From contig JBCCZC010000021.1 in assembly GCA_039188505.1 (NCBI GenBank), positions 1 to 25,965 on the forward strand: a DNA stretch of 25,965 bases. Direction: 5' to 3'. Each line of letters opens with the position of its first letter. The first letter of the stretch is position 1. Under the pieces are notes generated by a model. That model saw nothing but the letters and a program-made list of their open reading frames with translations. It had not been told where the DNA came from and searched no databases. Below, piece after piece: positions 21,301-25,965 of this stretch. The position numbers and the translations under genes are program-made. This DNA comes from JBCCZC01 sp039188505 (GTDB taxonomy: Bacteria; Pseudomonadota; Gammaproteobacteria; Xanthomonadales; SZUA-38).

Positions 21301-21944
21301 GTCGATCCGCCGCCGTCGCCGACGTCCGCGAGGTCGTCGTACTTCATCTGCAGGAGATTGCGGTCTCCGCCGGAATCCAGCTCGTTCAGCGCAACCTCAT
21401 AGGCCTCGCGGGCCCCGGCGCGATCGCCCTGGGCCAGCAGGATGTCGCCGCGAAGCTCGGCTGCGAGGCCCTCGAAGGCGCCGCTACCGAAGCGATCCAC
21501 GGTTGCCAGCGCGGCCGCGTGCTCGCCCTGGGCGAGCTGCACGCGAGCGAGCCGCAGGCCCGCCACGGACCGCAATGCCTCCGGCTGCGCGATCTCGGTC
21601 GCCCGGCGCAGATACTGAGCCGCCTCGTCGAGGTTGCCCGCATCGTTGGCCGCCTTGGCCAGCGACAGCGCCGCGAAGCCAACGAAGGCCGACCCGTCGT
21701 GGGCGGTTTCGAACTGTTGTAGGGCTTCAGGTGCGTTCTCGCCCCGGTCCAGCGCGGCCGCAAGGTCCACGTAGCTCCGGGCCGCCGCCACGCGCTGCGA
21801 GGTCTGGAAATCCTGCCAGTAGCGGAACCCGAAGAGTCCGCCGATGGCCAGGGCCACGCCCATGAGGATGGCGCCGCCGTTGTCGCGGACCCATTGCTTG
21901 ACGGCTTCCGCCTGTTCGTAATCGTCTAGATATTCGTTCGCCAT
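21297..21944 (-). CDS. yfgM: YfgM-family TPR membrane protein
   Basis: ATG 21944 gives the typical start MANEYLDDYEQAEAVKQWVRDNGG; a longer reading to 22034 runs into hisS without a ribosome site. The 215-residue protein has a cytoplasmic N-terminus, one transmembrane helix at about 24-43 (GAILMGVALAIGGLFGFRYW), and a periplasmic domain of TPR-like repeats (FAALSLAKAANDAGNLDEAAQYL; LRLARVQLAQGEHAAAL). In E. coli YfgM is an ancillary SecYEG subunit that works with PpiD. Overlap with bamB indicates coupling. Confidence 0.92.
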   Translation of the reverse strand: MANEYLDDYEQAEAVKQWVRDNGGAILMGVALAIGGLFGFRYWQDFQTSQRVAAARSYVDLAAALDRGENAPEALQQFETAHDGSAFVGFAALSLAKAANDAGNLDEAAQYLRRATEIAQPEALRSVAGLRLARVQLAQGEHAAALATVDRFGSGAFEGLAAELRGDILLAQGDRAGAREAYEVALNELDSGGDRNLLQMKYDDLADVGDGGGST

Positions 21945-22005
21945 CGTGTGCGTCAGTGAAATCAAAAGCCCTGCATTGTAGCCCAAGCCTGGACCACGGG
22001 TAAGT

Positions 22006-23283
22006 CTAGATGGGTGACCCCACGGAGTTCGCAAGAAGGGTCACGATCTCGTCGAAGGGCAGCGTCGTCTGCTCGCGATCGTCCCGGAGGAACTTGACCG
22101 TGAGTCGGTCGGCGGCCAATTCATCATCGCCGACCACCAGTGCCAGCCGCGCGCCGCTCCGGTCAGCCCGCTTGAACTGTGCCTTGAAGCTGCCGCCGCC
22201 GAAGTTGCATTCCAGATGGATCGTGGGCAACGCGTTCCGCAGACGCTCGGCCAGGGCCACGCCGGACCGCTGCGCCTGATCGCCGGCGAGCACCAGGTAC
22301 ACGTCGGGCGCTGCCGCCGGTGGCTCGAGGCCCTGCACCCGCGTCAGCTCGACGATGCGATCCACGCCCATGGCGAAGCCGATTCCGGGCGTCGGCTTGC
22401 CACCCTGGGCCTCGACGAGTCCGTCATAGCGGCCGCCGGCACAGATCGTACCCTGCGCCCCGAGCTGGTCGGTGATCCATTCGAAAACCGTCCGCGAGTA
22501 GTAGTCGAGCCCGCGCACCAGGCGCGGGTTGACGGTGTAGGGAATAGCCAGCGCGTCGAGCACGGCCCGGACCCCGTCCAGGTGAACCCGGGATTCCTCG
22601 TCGAGGCTGGCAAGCAGCGACGGAGCCCCGGCGATCACGTCGGCAAGCGCCGGATTCTTGCTGTCGAGAATCCTGAGGGGATTCACCTCGAGCCGGCGCA
22701 GGCTGTCCTCGTCGAGGGCAGACCGGTGCTGCTCCAGGTACGCGACCAGCGTCGCGCGGTAGGCCGTGCGGCTCTCGGGGGTTCCCAGCGAATTGATCTC
22801 GAGGCGTACGTCGCTGAGCCCGAGCGCACGCCACAGCCGCGCCAGCATCGCAATCTGCTCGGCGTCGATGTCCGGTCCCGACTGACCGAAGGCCTCGGCG
22901 CCGATCTGGTAGAACTGACGGTTGCGCCCGCGCTGGACGTTCTCGCGCCGGAACATTGGCCCGCTGTACCACAGGCGGGTGACGTGGCCCTGGAGGAGAC
23001 CGTTCTGGATCGCCGCGCGGACGGTGCCCGCCGTACCCTCCGGTCGCAGCGCCAGATGATCGCCGTTGCGATCCTCGAAGGCATACATCTCCTTGGCGAC
23101 GACATCGGTCGTCGAACCCATCGCGCGAGCGAACAGCGACACCTGCTCGAGGATGGGCAGCCGTAGCTCCGCATAGCCATAGCCATCAAGAAGGTCGAGC
23201 GCCGTCCGCTCGACCCAGTGCCATCGAGATACTTCCGCGGGCACGATGTCGTACATGCCCTTGACGCGCTTGCTGGCGCTCAT
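22006..23283 (-). CDS. hisS: Histidyl-tRNA synthetase
   Basis: A 425-residue class II synthetase that charges tRNA-His. Visible signatures are KGMYDIVPAEVSRW at the start, KEMYAFEDRNGDHLALRPEGTAGTVRAAI (motif 2 region), MFRRENVQRGRNRQFYQIGAEAFG, the histidine-specific GLDYYSRTVFEW, GGRYDGLVEAQGG, and motif 3 PGIGFAMGVDRIVEL. A C-terminal anticodon-binding domain follows. ATG 23283 has AGGAAC upstream and lies 33 bases after the rodZ stop. In many gammaproteobacteria ispG fills that position; here it is absent. Confidence 0.97.
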   Translation of the reverse strand: MSASKRVKGMYDIVPAEVSRWHWVERTALDLLDGYGYAELRLPILEQVSLFARAMGSTTDVVAKEMYAFEDRNGDHLALRPEGTAGTVRAAIQNGLLQGHVTRLWYSGPMFRRENVQRGRNRQFYQIGAEAFGQSGPDIDAEQIAMLARLWRALGLSDVRLEINSLGTPESRTAYRATLVAYLEQHRSALDEDSLRRLEVNPLRILDSKNPALADVIAGAPSLLASLDEESRVHLDGVRAVLDALAIPYTVNPRLVRGLDYYSRTVFEWITDQLGAQGTICAGGRYDGLVEAQGGKPTPGIGFAMGVDRIVELTRVQGLEPPAAAPDVYLVLAGDQAQRSGVALAERLRNALPTIHLECNFGGGSFKAQFKRADRSGARLALVVGDDELAADRLTVKFLRDDREQTTLPFDEIVTLLANSVGSPI

Positions 23284-23316
23284 GTGATGTTCCTGCGAGA
23301 GGGGACTGCTGGGAGG

Positions 23317-24270
23317 TCAGCTGTCGTCGTCGGACGACGGCAGCTGGAAATCGGCGACATCGCGGTCGATGTGCGGCGACAGATCGAACGGCTCGCCATC
23401 GATCGCCGCCACCACCGCGTGTGCATTGCCCATGCGGGCGTCGATGCCCTCGCCAAGGGGCAGCCGGTGCGTGGTCCCGGCAGCCTGCGTGCCGAACAGG
23501 AGCCGCCGGCCACTGGCATCCCGGATGTCGACCCAGACATCCTCGCGGAGCGACAACTCCAGCACGGCCTCGAGTCGCGCCGCTTCCGGGGGCTCATCGG
23601 CGACAGCCTCGGTGTCCACCGGCAGGGCCTCGGCCTCCGCCGCCGTGTCGGCGGGCACCTCGAAGCCGGTCGCGAAGCTCGGCGCCGCCGCAGGGAGCGG
23701 CGAATCAGCGCGCTCGCGACGCGTCGTCAACCCCGTCATCGATGCGATCATCGGTACCGGATCCGCCACTTCCGTGCCGTCCGGGGCCTCGACGTCGGTC
23801 GCCGCAGGTGCATCGGCGGTTGCCCCGACGACCTCAGCAGCCTCCTGCGCATCGAACAGGGAGCCATCGAACGCGCGAATCACGATCACGAGCGCCGGAA
23901 TAGCGATCAGAGCGGTTGCGATCGAATAGCTCACAGCGCGACGATATCCCTGCATCCGCTGCGGGCGCGCGCGGGCGAGTGCCGGCATCTCCTCAGTCTG
24001 TTCGACGGCCTGGAGCGACAGCTGCTCGATCGCGTCGGACACGTCAACATCAACCAGGCGCCCATAGGAGCGCAGGTAGCCCTTGAGATAGACCGGAGCG
24101 CCCAGGACCGCCCAGCGGCCGGCCTCGATGTTGCGCACCGACGTCACCGTAAGCTTCAGCTCGGCCGCGACGGCCTCGATGGAGCGATCCCCGGCCTCGC
24201 GCGCATCACGCAGCGCGACGCCGAGGCTCTCAGCGATGCTATCGAACAGATGGGTGGTCTCGCTGCTCAT
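23317..24270 (-). CDS. rodZ: Cytoskeletal cell-shape protein RodZ
   Basis: The 317-residue protein starts at ATG 24270. An N-terminal Xre-type helix-turn-helix (about residues 14-85: LGVALRDAREAGDRSIEAVAAELKLTVTSVRNIEAG, then PVYLKGYLRSYGRLV) binds MreB rather than DNA in this family. A basic patch (RPQRMQGYRR) precedes one transmembrane helix (~115-132, SIATALIAIPALVIVIRAF). An acidic Ala/Pro-rich periplasmic linker leads to a C-terminal DUF4115 beta domain (LELSLREDVWVDIRDASGRRLLFG). RodZ links MreB to the wall elongation machinery. It follows the pilF stop by 3 bases. Confidence 0.94.
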   Translation of the reverse strand: MSSETTHLFDSIAESLGVALRDAREAGDRSIEAVAAELKLTVTSVRNIEAGRWAVLGAPVYLKGYLRSYGRLVDVDVSDAIEQLSLQAVEQTEEMPALARARPQRMQGYRRAVSYSIATALIAIPALVIVIRAFDGSLFDAQEAAEVVGATADAPAATDVEAPDGTEVADPVPMIASMTGLTTRRERADSPLPAAAPSFATGFEVPADTAAEAEALPVDTEAVADEPPEAARLEAVLELSLREDVWVDIRDASGRRLLFGTQAAGTTHRLPLGEGIDARMGNAHAVVAAIDGEPFDLSPHIDRDVADFQLPSSDDDS

Positions 24271-24273
24271 GTC

Positions 24274-25035
24274 CTATTCCGAGTTCTGACTGCTGGGCCG
24301 CCGCCCCGCGTCAGGAAACAGCCGCTTCAGGCGGTCTTCGTATTGCTGGATCCCTTCCTGATTGTCGAGCGCCCGCTCGATCTCGATGCCCAGCTCGAGC
24401 GATTCCGGCAGTGGCGCTGCCGCCGATTCGTAGCGCTGCAGAAACGCACGCGCCCGAAAGGCATCGCCCTTTGCCAGGAGCAGCCGCGCCATCAGGAACA
24501 GCGCGTCGCCGAAGGCCGGATCGACCTCGAGCGACTGCCGGTAGAACAGCTCGGCCTGTTCGACGTCACCGTCGCCTTCCCAGCAGACGCCCGCGTTCGT
24601 GAGGGCCGCGGCGGGGGTTGCGTAGAACGGATCCCGGACGGCCCGCACAAGGTGATCAACGCCTTCTTCGACCTCGCCCGCCTTGCACAGGAACACCCCG
24701 TAGTTATTGAGGGCCTGCCCGGACTCCCCGTCGAGCTGCACCGCCCGACGGTAGTGTTTGCGCGCTTCCGCTTCGTTGCCGATGCGCTCTTAGATGATGC
24801 CGGCAAGCGTGTGCGCTTCGGGCGAAGACGAGTCGAACTCGAGCGCACGCTGGACCTTCTCCAGCGCGACCTCCGTGTTGCCCTGGTTGAAATAGCCGGA
24901 AGCCAGGGAGACGTTGGTCCGCGCCGCGGCGGCTCGTCGTTCACCAGCCTCCTCGCGCGTTTCGTTAGCCCGCTGGCCCGAATTTGCACAGGCGGAGAGC
25001 AGAACGATCAGCAGCGCCGGCAGCAGTCGTCTCAC
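24274..25035 (-). pseudogene. pilF: pilF (type IV pilus TPR lipoprotein) with an in-frame stop
   Basis: The frame starts at GTG 25035, overlapping the rlmN stop (GTGA), with GGGGAGG upstream. It begins RRLLPALLIVLLSAC, a lipoprotein signal with lipobox LSAC. TPRs follow (NVSLASGYFNQGNTEVALEKVQRALEFD; SPEAHTLAGII), then TAA at 24790-24792. The same frame continues intact for about 170 codons: ERIGNEAEARKHYRRAVQLD, ALNNYGVFLCKAGEVEEGVDHL, and so on to TAG at 24274. PilF pilots secretin assembly. The TAA sits at TPR position 11, normally Tyr, so one base change from TAC or TAT explains it. It is either a recent nonsense mutation, a sequencing error, or readthrough; a restart at GTG 24741 would lack the signal peptide. 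Confidence 0.85.
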
Positions 25036-25965
25036 GCCATCGCCTCCCCGCTCAAGGTTTCGATCCGCAACCGGTGCCGTTCCTGACGACGGGTACGATC
25101 CTGGACGCGCCCGACGAGCTGGCCGCACGCCGCGTCGATATCGTCCCCGCGGGTCTTGCGAACGGTCGCCACCAGCCGGGATGCCATGACGATCTCCTGG
25201 AATCGGCGGATGCGCTCCGGCGATGACCGCCGGTACTGGGTGCCCGGGAACGGGTTGAAAGGAATCAGGTTGAGCTTCGACGGCACGGTGTGAAGGAGCT
25301 TCACGAGCGCGCGCGCGTGCTCGGGCTCGTCGTTGACGCCGTCGATCAGCGTGTATTCGAAGGTGACCCGGTTTCGCGTGCCGCGCACGTAGCGCCGACA
25401 GGCCTCGAGCAGCTCCGCGATCGGATACTTCTTGTTCAGCGGCACGAGCTCGTTACGCAGTTCGTCGAACGGCGCGTGCAGAGACACGGCAAGGCTGACG
25501 TCGATCTCCTCGCGGAGCCGATCGATCATCGGCACGAGGCCCGCGGTGCTAAGCGTCACGCGCTTCCCGGCCAAACCGAAGGCAAAGTCGTCGCGCATGA
25601 GCGACATGGCCGAGATCACGTTGTCGAAGTTCATGAGCGGCTCTCCCATGCCCATCATGACAACGTTGGTGATCCGGCGGTTGTTCGGATCGTGCCCGAG
25701 CGCGCGAGCGGCGGCGTAGACCTGGCCGATGATCTCGGCCGTCGACAGGTTGCGATTGAAGCCCTGCGTCGCGGTCGAGCAGAAGGAACAGTTCAGAGCA
25801 CAGCCGACCTGCGAACTCACGCACAGGGTGCCGCGGTCCCCCTCGGGGATGAACACGGTCTCGACGGCATTCTTGCCGGCCAGCCGGATCAGCCACTTGC
25901 GCGTGCCGTCCTCGGAGCGCTGCTCGGTGATGACCTTGGGTGGCCGAATCTCGGCGACGTCGGCA
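25032..25965 (-). CDS. rlmN: Dual-specificity RNA methyltransferase RlmN (5' end outside window)
   Basis: The frame is open to the right edge, so about 311 C-terminal residues are present and the N-terminus is missing. RlmN is a radical-SAM enzyme that makes 2-methyladenosine at A2503 of 23S rRNA and A37 of some tRNAs. The iron-sulphur motif C-x3-C-x2-C is in GCALNCSFCSTATQGFNRNL. Other signatures are NVVMMGMGEPLMNFDNV, VTLSTAGLVPMIDRL, VSLAVSLHAPFDELRNELVPLNKKYPI, and the methyl-carrier Cys in RGDDIDAACGQL near the end. First gene of the block in this window. Its stop overlaps the pilF start. Confidence 0.97.
   Translation of the reverse strand, partial: ADVAEIRPPKVITEQRSEDGTRKWLIRLAGKNAVETVFIPEGDRGTLCVSSQVGCALNCSFCSTATQGFNRNLSTAEIIGQVYAAARALGHDPNNRRITNVVMMGMGEPLMNFDNVISAMSLMRDDFAFGLAGKRVTLSTAGLVPMIDRLREEIDVSLAVSLHAPFDELRNELVPLNKKYPIAELLEACRRYVRGTRNRVTFEYTLIDGVNDEPEHARALVKLLHTVPSKLNLIPFNPFPGTQYRRSSPERIRRFQEIVMASRLVATVRKTRGDDIDAACGQLVGRVQDRTRRQERHRLRIETLSGEAMA

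Noticed and set aside
23218..25086. A 622-codon plus-strand open frame across hisS, rodZ and pilF
   Set aside because: It is antisense to three recognised genes, has an Arg/His/Gly-rich low-information translation with no domain, and no ribosome site. It is a codon-bias shadow of GC-rich genes.

Overview
This window comes from a high-GC gammaproteobacterium. The best evidence is the minus-strand block rlmN-pilF-rodZ-hisS-yfgM-bamB-der (18754-25965), a gammaproteobacterial housekeeping order, together with hslO. GC-rich third codon positions, GTG and TTG starts, and long antisense shadow frames all fit a G+C of roughly two thirds (judged by eye). I cannot place the genus. A free-living chromatialean, xanthomonadalean or wenzhouxiangellacean relative is a guess.

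Layout. (1) 1-1163: the tail of an unidentified gene, hslO (redox chaperone Hsp33), and a convergent 63-residue membrane protein behind a possible ECF-sigma promoter. (2) 1164-1505: a regulatory region with two inverted repeats and an extended -10. (3) 1506-6215: a compact cassette of a short TonB-receptor-like outer-membrane barrel and four consecutive 2-oxoglutarate/Fe(II) oxygenases. The oxygenase genes overlap one another by 4-8 bases, and two carry Sel1 or TPR solenoids. This is the most unusual biology here and looks like a coupled protein or peptide hydroxylation system. (4) 6283-10224: a YihY/BrkB membrane protein, then a minus-strand pair encoding an HMG-CoA-synthase-family enzyme and pyruvate kinase. 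(5) 10343-15888: a small helical protein, then a membrane/polyamine module: SPFH-SHOCT protein, two zinc-ribbon DUF4178 proteins, a small membrane protein, a DUF350 protein and a membrane-bound spermidine-synthase-like enzyme. The last gene seems to start at CTG.

(6) 15889-16815: two copies of a dispersed, about 115-base intergenic repeat flank an 80-residue conserved gene. Each copy has two hairpins. The first hairpin is preserved although its stem sequence differs completely between copies. An 8-base tandem array abuts one copy. (7) 16816-18471: a large PilZ-like protein on the minus strand. (8) 18754-25965: the der-to-rlmN block. Two oddities stand out there. ispG, usually between rodZ and hisS, is missing, and pilF is split by an in-frame TAA at a conserved TPR tyrosine position.

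No tRNA, rRNA, CRISPR array, insertion sequence or prophage gene was recognised. Family assignments come from remembered motifs and were not checked by database search.
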